NCBI GenBank assembly: GCA_017520425.1
Contig: JAFXFO010000002.1
Coordinates: 1 to 64,000, forward strand
Direction: 5' to 3'
Source of the DNA: Lachnospiraceae bacterium
GTDB taxonomy: Bacteria; Bacillota; Clostridia; Lachnospirales; Lachnospiraceae
DNA length: 64,000 bases
Shown piece by piece: positions 25,774 to 34,208 of this stretch. Below the pieces are notes generated by a model that was given only the letters and a program-made list of their open reading frames with translations, ran no database searches and was not told the DNA's origin. Each line of letters opens with the position of its first letter. Within the stretch, counting starts at the first letter, position 1. Both the position numbers and the translations under genes were made by a program.

Positions 25774-26914
25774 GGATAAGGATATAACCCCAAAAACAGA
25801 AAATAGCTTAATACCCATAGCCGCGGACAAGAGGATACAGCTTGCTTTGGGGATTTATACGGATGGGAAAAGAAAGATTTTGGATTTACCTACGGAGGAC
25901 AGTCTGCCCGACGAGTTTCCGGGATTTACGGAAGAAGCCCGCAAAAGTCTTGTGCTTCAGGGCGAGAGACTGAGGAAACTGGGACTTCGCATGGAGTGTA
26001 AGGAGGAGTGGCTGGCTTTAACCGATCAAGAAGAGCGCGTCCAACGAAAACCCAAAAGAATCAGTGATGGTCCCTGTGGGTATGAAGTATGGGGTAATTG
26101 GCTGAATATCCTGACCATCTTTGAAAAGGAGAATCAGGAGATAGTGGGTTCCTTTCGGGACCGTTACTTTACGGAGTTTGAGCTGATAGAGACATCCCGG
26201 GAGAGCCTCCGGGTGGTTTCGGAAATGAAGCAGGCAAAGGAAGAGATATTTGGTTGCAAAAGCGAATACTGGAATGAGACAAAATGGACACTGGAAAAGC
26301 TGGGTGTAGGCCTTTATGTGGGTGGCTTTGCGGCATTGGCACTGACAAATACAGGCAGTCTTTTAGTGTGGATATTGAGTCTGATTTTAAAAGACGTATT
26401 TAGTGCTAATGTTTTTGGTACAGCCTTTTACATTTGGCTTATTAGTATGGTGGGGGTATTGCCGTTGTGGTCTTACTGCAAGGGTTTAGTTCCTTCCTTT
26501 AAGCGACGTCGGGCTTCTGCCAAGGTAGTACAGCGAATTCGGCAAGCCATCCCAGGTTTTTGTCGGGCGGATTTTGCCTCCATGGCAGAAAGCCGTATCA
26601 AGGCGCTGCTTTTTGCGGATACCTTTTCCCGGGTGGGAGAGTTCGTAAGCGGTGATGTGAGCGAGTTTTTAAGGATCTTTTCCCACGCTATCAATTATGA
26701 ATCCCAGAATTTCTGGTTTCTGGGCTTTTGGCAGGATGTGGACTGTCAGCACATAGAGGTACTGACAGAGGCCCTGGTGACAGAAGAGTTAGGTACCTGT
26801 ATAGGGCGGAGCAAGAAATACATAAGGGTACATTTTATCAAGCCATTACAGGGTATTATGGACAGTGAATGGCATGTAGAAAAGATAGAGGCGGTAAATC
26901 GAAATGGAAAATGA
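25757..26914 (+). CDS. Two-TM paralog 4 of six (divergent)
   Basis: 385 residues. It has the shared helix LQGERLRKLGLRM, a modified middle block (DGPCGYEVWGNW), TM helices at about 185-205 and 220-245, and the C-terminal domain ADFASMAESRIKALLFADT, VGEFVSGDVSEFL, NYESQNFWFLGF. It ends KPLQGIMDSEWHVEKIEA, where the usual D-x-Y-x-D-W is altered to DSEWHV. The start is ATG 25757 or 25766; both overlap the end of paralog 3. It overlaps paralog 5 by 11 bases. Confidence 0.72.
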   Translation: MSGMNEDKDITPKTENSLIPIAADKRIQLALGIYTDGKRKILDLPTEDSLPDEFPGFTEEARKSLVLQGERLRKLGLRMECKEEWLALTDQEERVQRKPKRISDGPCGYEVWGNWLNILTIFEKENQEIVGSFRDRYFTEFELIETSRESLRVVSEMKQAKEEIFGCKSEYWNETKWTLEKLGVGLYVGGFAALALTNTGSLLVWILSLILKDVFSANVFGTAFYIWLISMVGVLPLWSYCKGLVPSFKRRRASAKVVQRIRQAIPGFCRADFASMAESRIKALLFADTFSRVGEFVSGDVSEFLRIFSHAINYESQNFWFLGFWQDVDCQHIEVLTEALVTEELGTCIGRSKKYIRVHFIKPLQGIMDSEWHVEKIEAVNRNGK

Positions 26915-28013
26915 AATGTTATTTAGGCCCGGTCAGATGACCGTATCGGAGCAGGATATCAATAATATTAATCACATATTACAGAATACGGGAGTATCCC
27001 TGCCGGTAGGATATTCCGGCAAGAGAGAATCCTGGCAGTTGCCGGCATCCGATGAACTTTTGGAGGGGTTAAATGCCCAAAGGAAGCGATTGCAGAAAAG
27101 GAACTTGCAATTGCACAGGCAAAGTCTGGATTTGGCAAGGGGGCAATCCCAAGGGACTTCTGTTATTGAGGCACGGAATGTGTATTCGGACGGGGATTAT
27201 CAGATCGGCCGTCTGAGGAAGAAGTGGCAGCGTATCACTACTTATCTGCGGAATAAAACGCAGATTTCCAGCTTCAAAAGCACCACATGGATTGATTACT
27301 ATATCAAAAAAGAGTCCGGAGAAGAATGTAAGGTTTCTTCCCTGTATATCCCGGGCAAATGGGGCTTTTTCGGAAGAGATGAGGAGTACGTAACCGGCGG
27401 TGGTAATGCGATGTCATTCTTAACTGCCGTGCTGGCGGTGTTATTATGGATATTGTTCGGCCTTTTTTTCTTCCTCTGGATGGTGATTGCAATGGCGGGC
27501 GGAGACTTTCACGGTGTGATGCTGCAGTTTGCATTAATCTTCGGAGCTGGTGCGTGGGTAACTACCCGGATTGAGAAGAGATGTAAGCTTATGAGTCAGT
27601 GGCGTAAGGATTCCCGCAAGGTGGTTGAGACCTTCCGCAACAAAGAACCTCATTTTTGCATGGAGAAGTTTATCGGTATTCTGAACAGCAAAATGTTGCG
27701 TATGATATATGCAGACGATACCGAGGAAATCGGAGATATCATCGGTTGTGATATGTCCATGTTCTTGCGAAACCATGCAAGTGTGGTGAATTGCGAGATT
27801 ATGAATTTCTGGTTTACAAACTTCCGCGAGGACGGGGATTATATGTATCTGGACGTGACCTACAGAGTGGCACTGGAAAGAGACTTGAGCACCGAAATCG
27901 GACGCAATAAGGAGACCGTTATGCTGCAGCTGGCCAGACCCGTTCAGGGTATCATGCAGGCGGACCTTTACGGCGACTGGAGCGTGGTAAAGGTGGAGAC
28001 TCACGAGAAATAA
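26904..28013 (+). CDS. Two-TM paralog 5 of six
   Basis: 369 residues, close to paralogs 2 and 6. It has NAQRKRLQKRNLQLH, DGDYQIGRLRKKWQR, WIDYYIKKESGEE with VSSLYI, TM helices about 173-200 and 206-222, and a C-terminal domain MEKFIGILNSKMLRMIYADD, IGDIIGCDMSMFLRNHASVV, NFWFTNFREDGDYMYLDV, GRNKETVMLQLARPVQGIM, GDWSVVKVE. This copy best shows the family consensus. GAGGCGG lies before ATG 26904, inside the end of paralog 4. Confidence 0.75.
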   Translation: MENEMLFRPGQMTVSEQDINNINHILQNTGVSLPVGYSGKRESWQLPASDELLEGLNAQRKRLQKRNLQLHRQSLDLARGQSQGTSVIEARNVYSDGDYQIGRLRKKWQRITTYLRNKTQISSFKSTTWIDYYIKKESGEECKVSSLYIPGKWGFFGRDEEYVTGGGNAMSFLTAVLAVLLWILFGLFFFLWMVIAMAGGDFHGVMLQFALIFGAGAWVTTRIEKRCKLMSQWRKDSRKVVETFRNKEPHFCMEKFIGILNSKMLRMIYADDTEEIGDIIGCDMSMFLRNHASVVNCEIMNFWFTNFREDGDYMYLDVTYRVALERDLSTEIGRNKETVMLQLARPVQGIMQADLYGDWSVVKVETHEK

Positions 28014-28030
28014 GCGGAGACGTAAAACTT

Positions 28031-29143
28031 ATGGCGAATGAGCTGATTTCCTTAAATGTAACGAAAAAGGATATTGATAGAGTAAATAGGATTTTGGACC
28101 ATACGAAGGAACCCTTCCCAATAGAGAAAGCCGAAAAGGAGAGTCCCCGGTTGAGGGTAACCAGGGAGTTTCTGGAAGGGTTGGAAGCCCGGAAGAAACG
28201 CTGGGAATCCCGTGATGTACGCATTGAGATTAAGTATGAAGATATAACGAAAAAGCAGGATGAAACAGATCCTTATCCGGATCAGTTATGTTTGAAGGAA
28301 GGAATCTATGAAATCGGTCGTTTGCGAAAAGAATGGAAACAAACAATCACTTACAAACGGCAGAATAAGAAGTACATAAACTCTCAAAATAAAAGAAGAA
28401 TTAACTATTATCTTTTAAAGGAAGCCGGGGAAGAAGATAAGATATCTTCTGTGTTTATGGAAGATAATGACGGGCACCAATTACAGTATTTCGGAAGAGA
28501 AGAGGAATTGGAGGACGGCGAGGGAAAAGAAAGCAGAAGAGCTGGCTTTTTGGCTATTTTCTGGGGGTGTATCCTCTGGATACTATTTGCAATCGTTTTC
28601 TTGACATGTAGATGGGGTGGAATTTGCGCATTCTTAATGGTAATGTTATATTTGAAATTTCCTATTCTTTTGATGATAAGTTTTTTTTACAGTCCCTGGT
28701 TCATCGCCCAAACCACACCCCTTCGTAAGCAGCGTCTGCGCTCCCGCAAAATCACCCGACGGATTCTGGAGAGGTCCCCGGATTTTTGTTTGGAGAAACT
28801 AATCGGTATTTTTAACAGCAGGCTTCTGCGACTGATATATGCAGATCGTACAGAGGACATAAGGGATTTTGTCAGCTGTGATGCGACTGCCTTCTTAAAG
28901 GACCATGCAGATGTAATCACTTGCGAATTCATCAACTTTGCATTTACCGGACTGCGGGAAGAGGACGGATGTATGTATCTGGATGTGAAATACACCATAT
29001 TTCTGGAGCGGGATTTGGAAGAATCGGTTGGTCGCAGTGAGGAAACCATTCTGCTGCAGCTGGTACGTCCGGTTGACGGTATTATGGAGTCAGATTTATA
29101 TAATGATTGGAGTATCATAAACATAGAGACAAATAAGAAATAA
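28031..29143 (+). CDS. Two-TM paralog 6 of six
   Basis: 370 residues, closest to paralog 5. The N-terminus LISLNVTKKDIDRVNRIL parallels MTVSEQDINNINHIL of paralog 5. It also has EARKKRWESRDVRIEI, EGIYEIGRLRKEW, ISSVFMED, TM helices about 175-195 and 198-220, and a C-terminal domain LEKLIGIFNSRLLRLIYADR, IRDFVSCDATAFLKDHADVI, GCMYLDVKY, GRSEETILLQLVRPVDGIM, NDWSIINIE. It is followed after 14 bases by the HerA-type ATPase, which has a strong ribosome-binding site. Confidence 0.75.
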   Translation: MANELISLNVTKKDIDRVNRILDHTKEPFPIEKAEKESPRLRVTREFLEGLEARKKRWESRDVRIEIKYEDITKKQDETDPYPDQLCLKEGIYEIGRLRKEWKQTITYKRQNKKYINSQNKRRINYYLLKEAGEEDKISSVFMEDNDGHQLQYFGREEELEDGEGKESRRAGFLAIFWGCILWILFAIVFLTCRWGGICAFLMVMLYLKFPILLMISFFYSPWFIAQTTPLRKQRLRSRKITRRILERSPDFCLEKLIGIFNSRLLRLIYADRTEDIRDFVSCDATAFLKDHADVITCEFINFAFTGLREEDGCMYLDVKYTIFLERDLEESVGRSEETILLQLVRPVDGIMESDLYNDWSIINIETNKK

Positions 29144-29157
29144 ACAGGAGGTATCTT

Positions 29158-30669
29158 ATGTATCAGGATTCAAAAATATTAATTGGTATGTCAGGAGAGG
29201 AAAAGGTATACATTTATCCCAAGATGGCTAACCGTCACGGTTTGATAGCGGGAGCTACGGGTACCGGTAAGACGGTGACTTTGAAGGTGATGGCAGAGTC
29301 CTTCAGTTCCTGCGGAGTGCCGGTTTTCCTGGCGGATGTTAAGGGTGACCTGGCAGGTATGTGCAATATGGGCACCATGAATAAGAATGTGCAGGAACGT
29401 GTGGAGGCCATGAGTCTGGACAAGCTGGGCTTTCAGCTGGATCAGTACCCCAGCACTTATTGGGATGTGTATGGGGAGAAGGGCTTGCCTCTGCGTACCA
29501 CCATTACGGAGATGGGCCCTTTGCTGTTAAGCCGTATCTTAGGCTTAAACAATACCCAGACGGATATCATGAGTATCCTCTTTAAGGTGGCGGATGACAA
29601 TGATTTATTATTGATAGATACCAAGGATTTACGGGCGTTACTTACATTTGCGGGAGAGAATGCCAAGGACCTTTCCCTACAGTACGGCAACATGTCCAAG
29701 CAGAGTCTGGCAGCTATTATCCGTGCGGTAGTGGCGCTGGAGGGCCAGGGTGGTGATCAGTTCTTCGGAGAGCCGGCATTGAATATTGCGGATTGGTTCG
29801 GCACAGACTATACGGGAAAAGGCAAAATCCAGATTCTGGATTGTCAGAAGCTGATTAATAATCCGACTATGTATTCCACCTTCTTACTGTGGATGATGAG
29901 TGAGTTGTTTGAGAACCTGCCGGAAGCCGGAGATATGGACAAGCCGAAAATGGTATTTTTCTTTGACGAGGCACATATGCTCTTTGACAATGCTTCCAAA
30001 GCATTGCTTGAGCGTATCGCCCAGGTGGTGAAGCTGATTCGTTCCAAGGGTGTGGGCATTTACTTTATCACCCAGAATCCCAGGGACATCCCGGATGAAG
30101 TATTGGCGCAGCTGGGTAATAAGGTGGAGCATGCCTTACATGCCTATACTCCGGCAGAGCAGAAGGCGGCTAAGGCGGTATCCATGTCTTTTAGAGAGAA
30201 TCCGGAATTTGATACCTATGATACGTTATTGAACTTGGGAATCGGTGAGGCTCTGGTTTCCGTGCTGGATGAAAAGGGTGTGCCCACCATTGTGAAGAAG
30301 ACCACCATTCTGCCCCCTCAGAGCCAGATGGGAGCTATTACGGATGCAGACAGGGACAGCCAAATCAAGGGCAATCTCCTTTATACCAGATACCATGACT
30401 TCTATGACAGGGATTCCGCTTATGAGTTCCTGCAGAGAAGAACGGCAGATGTAGCCAAAACTGCGCAGGCACAGAAGGAAGCGGCGGCTAAAAAGAAACA
30501 GACCAACAAGCTGGCAAAGAGTGTGGCCAATTCTGCAGGCGGTACCATCGGTCGTGAAATCGGCAACAATATCGGCAAATCCATTGGTGGTAAGTTCGGC
30601 AAGAAGCTGGGCGGTAATATCGGTGCCACCCTGGGAAGAGGCATTTTGAGTACCTTGTTTAAATTTTAA
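29158..30669 (+). CDS. HerA-like ATPase, DUF853/YjgR family
   Basis: 503 residues. The P-loop is GATGTGKT (32-39) after a GLIA strand, and Walker B is MVFFFDEAHML; the ITQNPRDIP sensor region is typical of HerA/FtsK-type ATPases of the DUF853 (YjgR) family. The C-terminus is a glycine zipper (repeated GxxIGxxxG after SAGGT), a feature of this family that may contact membrane or oligomerise. Members form ring hexamers; the substrate is unknown. AACAGGAGGTATCTT precedes ATG 29158. Its position as the seventh gene after six membrane paralogs suggests that the ATPase powers or organises that membrane assembly. Confidence 0.9.
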   Translation: MYQDSKILIGMSGEEKVYIYPKMANRHGLIAGATGTGKTVTLKVMAESFSSCGVPVFLADVKGDLAGMCNMGTMNKNVQERVEAMSLDKLGFQLDQYPSTYWDVYGEKGLPLRTTITEMGPLLLSRILGLNNTQTDIMSILFKVADDNDLLLIDTKDLRALLTFAGENAKDLSLQYGNMSKQSLAAIIRAVVALEGQGGDQFFGEPALNIADWFGTDYTGKGKIQILDCQKLINNPTMYSTFLLWMMSELFENLPEAGDMDKPKMVFFFDEAHMLFDNASKALLERIAQVVKLIRSKGVGIYFITQNPRDIPDEVLAQLGNKVEHALHAYTPAEQKAAKAVSMSFRENPEFDTYDTLLNLGIGEALVSVLDEKGVPTIVKKTTILPPQSQMGAITDADRDSQIKGNLLYTRYHDFYDRDSAYEFLQRRTADVAKTAQAQKEAAAKKKQTNKLAKSVANSAGGTIGREIGNNIGKSIGGKFGKKLGGNIGATLGRGILSTLFKF

Positions 30670-30687
30670 GAATAAGTGAGGAAGATT

Positions 30688-31980
30688 ATGAAGAAACCCT
30701 TTTTGGAAAGGATAGCAGGCAGGGAAATACAGGCTTTCGTAGTGTTCACCATTGCGCTGTTCTGGCTGGCTGCGTTTCTGACAGATACTCCCATAAGGAT
30801 TCTGGAGGGCATGGTGAAAATCGTGTCCTCCAGAGATGCGTTAATTACGGACTATTTCGAGCTGGGAGGCTATGGTGCAGCCTTCTTTAACGGTGGTCTG
30901 GTACTGATGATGGGCTATCTGCTTTTGAAGGCAGAGAAGGCCATGTTTACGGGTTTGACCATGGCGGCCTTGTTTATGAATGCGGGCTTTGCCCTTTTTG
31001 GCAAGAATCCCTTAAATGTGTGGCCCATTTTGTTTGGTACCTTTTTGTATTCCCGATTTCATCATACCCGGTTCAGCCGATATATTTATACGGCTTTGTT
31101 TGGTACCTGTCTGGCCCCCTTTATTACGGAGATTATCTATATCCTACCGTACAGTAAGTGGGTGAATATGGCAGTGTCCATTGTAGTAGGAATCCTGATA
31201 GGCTTTATCTTGCCGCCTTTGTCCATGCACACGGCCTCCATGCATATGGGTTACAATCTGTTCAATGTAGGCTTTTCTGCAGGTATTGTGGCCTTCGTAA
31301 TGGTGTGTATCCTGCGTTCCTTCGGGCTGGAATCGGAAGCGACTCTGATTTGGAAGGAGGGCGTGCCAATGCCATTGATAATAGTACTGTATGGGTATTT
31401 CCTGTTGGCATTTGTCTACGGCCTGGTGCTTAGCAAGGGACAATGGAAGGGCTGGATCCGTATCATGCGCCATCCGGGACGTGCGGTGGCGGATTTCGTA
31501 TATATGGACGGTGTGGGTGCTACCTTCCTGAATATGGGACTGGTAGGCGTTTTGGCCACCAGCTATATTCTGTTGATAGGCGGCGATTTGTCAGGCCCCG
31601 TGGTGGGAGCGATTCTCACAGTTTTCGGCTTTGGTGCCTTCGGTGTGCATTTGCGCAATTATGTGCCGGTGCTGCTGGGCGTATTGCTGGCCACCTTTAT
31701 TACCGTGTTTGAGGTTACTGCACCGGCCATACAGCTGGCGGCTGTTTTCTCCATGGGTGTAGCGCCCATTGCAGGACAGTTCGGTCCGGTGGCAGGTTTT
31801 TTGGCAGGCTTTTTGCATCTGGCTATTGTGAGTTGCACCAATGATATGTACGGGGGACTGAATCTATACAACAACGGCTTTAGCTGTGGCTGGGTGGCTA
31901 TCATTATGGTGCCCTTTGTAGAGAGTTTTATCAAACGCTTTGATACCCGCAAAAAGAACAAGGGAGGACATAAGGAATGA
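30688..31980 (+). CDS. DUF1576-family integral membrane protein
   Basis: 430 residues with about 10-11 TM helices in two similar halves (GGYGAAFFNGGLVLMMGY near the N-terminus and MDGVGATFLNMGLVGVL in the middle; HTASMHMGYNLFNVGFSAG and GGLNLYNNGFSCGWVA), as in DUF1576 proteins. A transporter-like fold is probable, but the substrate is unknown. ATG 30688 is preferred over GTG 30676 because GTGAGGAAG serves as the ribosome-binding site. It lies 18 bases after the HerA-type gene, so it probably belongs to the same transcript. Confidence 0.8.
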   Translation: MKKPFLERIAGREIQAFVVFTIALFWLAAFLTDTPIRILEGMVKIVSSRDALITDYFELGGYGAAFFNGGLVLMMGYLLLKAEKAMFTGLTMAALFMNAGFALFGKNPLNVWPILFGTFLYSRFHHTRFSRYIYTALFGTCLAPFITEIIYILPYSKWVNMAVSIVVGILIGFILPPLSMHTASMHMGYNLFNVGFSAGIVAFVMVCILRSFGLESEATLIWKEGVPMPLIIVLYGYFLLAFVYGLVLSKGQWKGWIRIMRHPGRAVADFVYMDGVGATFLNMGLVGVLATSYILLIGGDLSGPVVGAILTVFGFGAFGVHLRNYVPVLLGVLLATFITVFEVTAPAIQLAAVFSMGVAPIAGQFGPVAGFLAGFLHLAIVSCTNDMYGGLNLYNNGFSCGWVAIIMVPFVESFIKRFDTRKKNKGGHKE

Positions 31981-32330
31981 TACATGAAGAGAAAAAAGTA
32001 GGCAATATCATCGAGGAGTTGACCATGTTCTTTTTCAGCGTGGGAGCGGAACATATTCAAACAGGGATTGACCGGCAGGGCAATCAGGTGGTCATCACCA
32101 TGGAAAGTGACTATGCACCGGACCGGGAATATGGCCTGCATCGATTAAAGGAATACCTAAACGAGCCCAAGAATGACAGTGTGGAAGACATCTACTGGGA
32201 GCTGGCAGGCAGCGGTGACCCGGGCGAAAGCAGCCAGCTTTTACTGGTAGGCATGATGTTAGACCGGGCGGATGTGGTTATGGAGCCCGGCAAGGTAAAG
32301 CTTAAATTGTATAAAGAATTAATGATGTAA
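31977..32330 (+). CDS. Small protein paired with DUF1576
   Basis: 117 residues, soluble, acidic. It starts inside the stop of the DUF1576 gene (ATGA), so the two are coupled. I recognise no family. Visible blocks are IIEELTMFFFSVGAEHI, VVITMESDYAPDREYGL and SSQLLLVGMMLDRADVV. A coupled start after a transporter-like gene suggests a regulatory or accessory subunit, but that is inference only. Confidence 0.65.
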   Translation: MIHEEKKVGNIIEELTMFFFSVGAEHIQTGIDRQGNQVVITMESDYAPDREYGLHRLKEYLNEPKNDSVEDIYWELAGSGDPGESSQLLLVGMMLDRADVVMEPGKVKLKLYKELMM

Positions 32331-32396
32331 GCAATATAAGGCGCAGGGGCCCTGTGCCCTGTAATTAAGGAAGTAATTTAGCTGAATCTTAGGTGA

Positions 32397-32450
32397 CCTC
32401 TCTGCTATACTTATACTTGGTAAAAGCCAAATATCATTTTAGCAGAGAGG
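32397..32450 (+). promoter_or_regulatory. Leader hairpin covering the ribosome-binding site of the Na/Pi symporter gene
   Basis: CCTCTCTGCTA (32397-32407) is perfectly complementary to TAGCAGAGAGG (32440-32450). The right arm contains the Shine-Dalgarno sequence of the gene starting at 32458, so the hairpin would block ribosome access. An inner TTGG/CCAA hairpin fills the loop. Confidence 0.65.
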
Positions 32451-32457
32451 ATTTTTT

Positions 32458-34104
32458 ATGACATTTACAGACATTATGAGCCTTTTAGGCGGACTGGCCC
32501 TGTTTCTGTATGGTATGCAAATGATGAGTACCGGCTTGGAATCCGTAGCCGGCAATAAAATGAAACAAATCTTAGAGAAGCTGACATCCAACCGTTTCTT
32601 GGGTGTGCTGGTGGGTGCGGGAATCACTGCGGTGATTCAGTCATCCTCCGCTACCACGGTTATGGTGGTAGGTTTCGTAAATTCCGGCATGATGACCCTG
32701 CGTCAGGCGGTTTGGATTATTATGGGTGCTAATATCGGTACCACCATTACCGGTCAGCTGATTGCCTTGGATGTGGGAGCCTTCGCCCCCATTATTGCCT
32801 TTGTGGGTGTGGCTATGATTGTATTCCTAAAGAGTGAAAAGCTGCACCATATCGGTAGTATCCTGGCAGGTCTTGGTGTGCTTTTTATCGGTATGGATAT
32901 GATGAGCGGTGCCATGAAACCGTTGGCCAATTCTGAGGAATTTGTAAGCCTTCTGACCAAGTTTGAGAATCCCGTACTGGGCATTCTGGCAGGTACCGTA
33001 TTTACAGCATTGATTCAGTCATCTTCCGCGTCAGTCGGTATTTTGCAGGCGTTGGCAAACAGTGGAGTGATTGGTTTGGGAAGTGCGGCATTTGTGCTTT
33101 TCGGTCAGAATATCGGTACTTGTGTGACTGCGCTTCTGGCTTCCATCGGTACCAATCGCAATGCCCGCCGTACTACGGTAATACATATTTCTTTTAACGT
33201 GATCGGTACGGTTATTTTTACCACGCTGTGCCTGGTGGCACCGTTGACCGCCTTTATGGAGGGACTGACACCTACCAATCCTTCCGCGCAAATAGCAAAT
33301 TTACATACCACCTTTAATGTGGTGACCTCTTTACTCTTGATTCCTTTCGGTGGTTTACTGACCCTGTTGGCGGAAAAGCTGCTGCCGGATAAGGGTGACA
33401 AAAAGGAAGAAGGCCCCACCCTTCATTATTTATTGGATTTGTCCCACATTAATGCAGACAAGCTGGGCGTAGCAGCCATCAGTACCGAGGGTATTCGTAA
33501 GGAGCTGGAGCGTATGCTGGATATGGCCAGGGAGAATGTTATCGAAGCCTTCTGGGTATTTGCCAAGAAGGATAGGGAACAGTTTAAGGAAATCGAGAAG
33601 AGGGAAGAGTATGTGGACTTCCTGAATAAAGAGATCTCCAAGTATATTACGAAGGTGGGGGCCCATGATAATACCCGGAGCGGTAGTCAGCAGTTAAACG
33701 CCTATTTTACCATTACCAGCAATATCGAGCGTGTCAGCGACCATGCCATCAATATTGCCGGCTACTCCCGAATCCTGGAGGAAAAGCAGATACAGTTTTC
33801 AGAGGCGGCAGAAAAGGAAATCTGGCAGATGCAGGGAATCTGTAAGGAGTTGTTCGAGCTGATGCAGGAAGACTATGATGATATTATTGACTGGCATTCC
33901 AGAGTGGCAGGTATGGAGCAGCGCATTGATGACATGACCAAGGACTTTAGAGGTAATATGTACGAGCGCATCCACAAGGGCATCTGCTCCGATGAGGGCA
34001 GTATCCTGTTCTCCGAAATGCTGACGGATTTTGAGCGAATCGGTGACCACGCCCTGAATATTTCCGATGAGACCGTGAAGATATCCATGGCAGAGGGGTA
34101 TTAG
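32458..34104 (+). CDS. Na+/phosphate symporter with C-terminal PhoU domain
   Basis: 548 residues. Two Na/Pi cotransporter repeats carry QSSSATTVMVVGFV and QSSSASVGILQAL, with GANIGTTITGQL and GQNIGTCVTALL as the matching second motifs. They make about 8-9 TM helices (about 1-310) and are followed by a PhoU-like helical domain (about 340-548) with the typical ERVSDHAINIAGY and ERIGDHALNISD. This is the NptA/YjbB type of phosphate transporter. Control by a leader hairpin over the ribosome-binding site is possible. No pst or pho genes are nearby. Confidence 0.92.
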   Translation: MTFTDIMSLLGGLALFLYGMQMMSTGLESVAGNKMKQILEKLTSNRFLGVLVGAGITAVIQSSSATTVMVVGFVNSGMMTLRQAVWIIMGANIGTTITGQLIALDVGAFAPIIAFVGVAMIVFLKSEKLHHIGSILAGLGVLFIGMDMMSGAMKPLANSEEFVSLLTKFENPVLGILAGTVFTALIQSSSASVGILQALANSGVIGLGSAAFVLFGQNIGTCVTALLASIGTNRNARRTTVIHISFNVIGTVIFTTLCLVAPLTAFMEGLTPTNPSAQIANLHTTFNVVTSLLLIPFGGLLTLLAEKLLPDKGDKKEEGPTLHYLLDLSHINADKLGVAAISTEGIRKELERMLDMARENVIEAFWVFAKKDREQFKEIEKREEYVDFLNKEISKYITKVGAHDNTRSGSQQLNAYFTITSNIERVSDHAINIAGYSRILEEKQIQFSEAAEKEIWQMQGICKELFELMQEDYDDIIDWHSRVAGMEQRIDDMTKDFRGNMYERIHKGICSDEGSILFSEMLTDFERIGDHALNISDETVKISMAEGY

Positions 34105-34208
34105 AATTTACAACTTCATAACATTTTCATAAAAACAACGTGATAATCCTCCTGTATGATAGCTACTGTAAGATGAAGTAAGCTACACAATTACGGGAGG
34201 ATAAATTT

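Noticed and set aside
29158-30669. HerA-NurA or HerA-type phage-defence module
   Set aside because: The ATPase is of the widespread DUF853/YjgR type, and no nuclease (NurA, DUF4297, Sir2) is adjacent. Defence remains possible but has no direct support.
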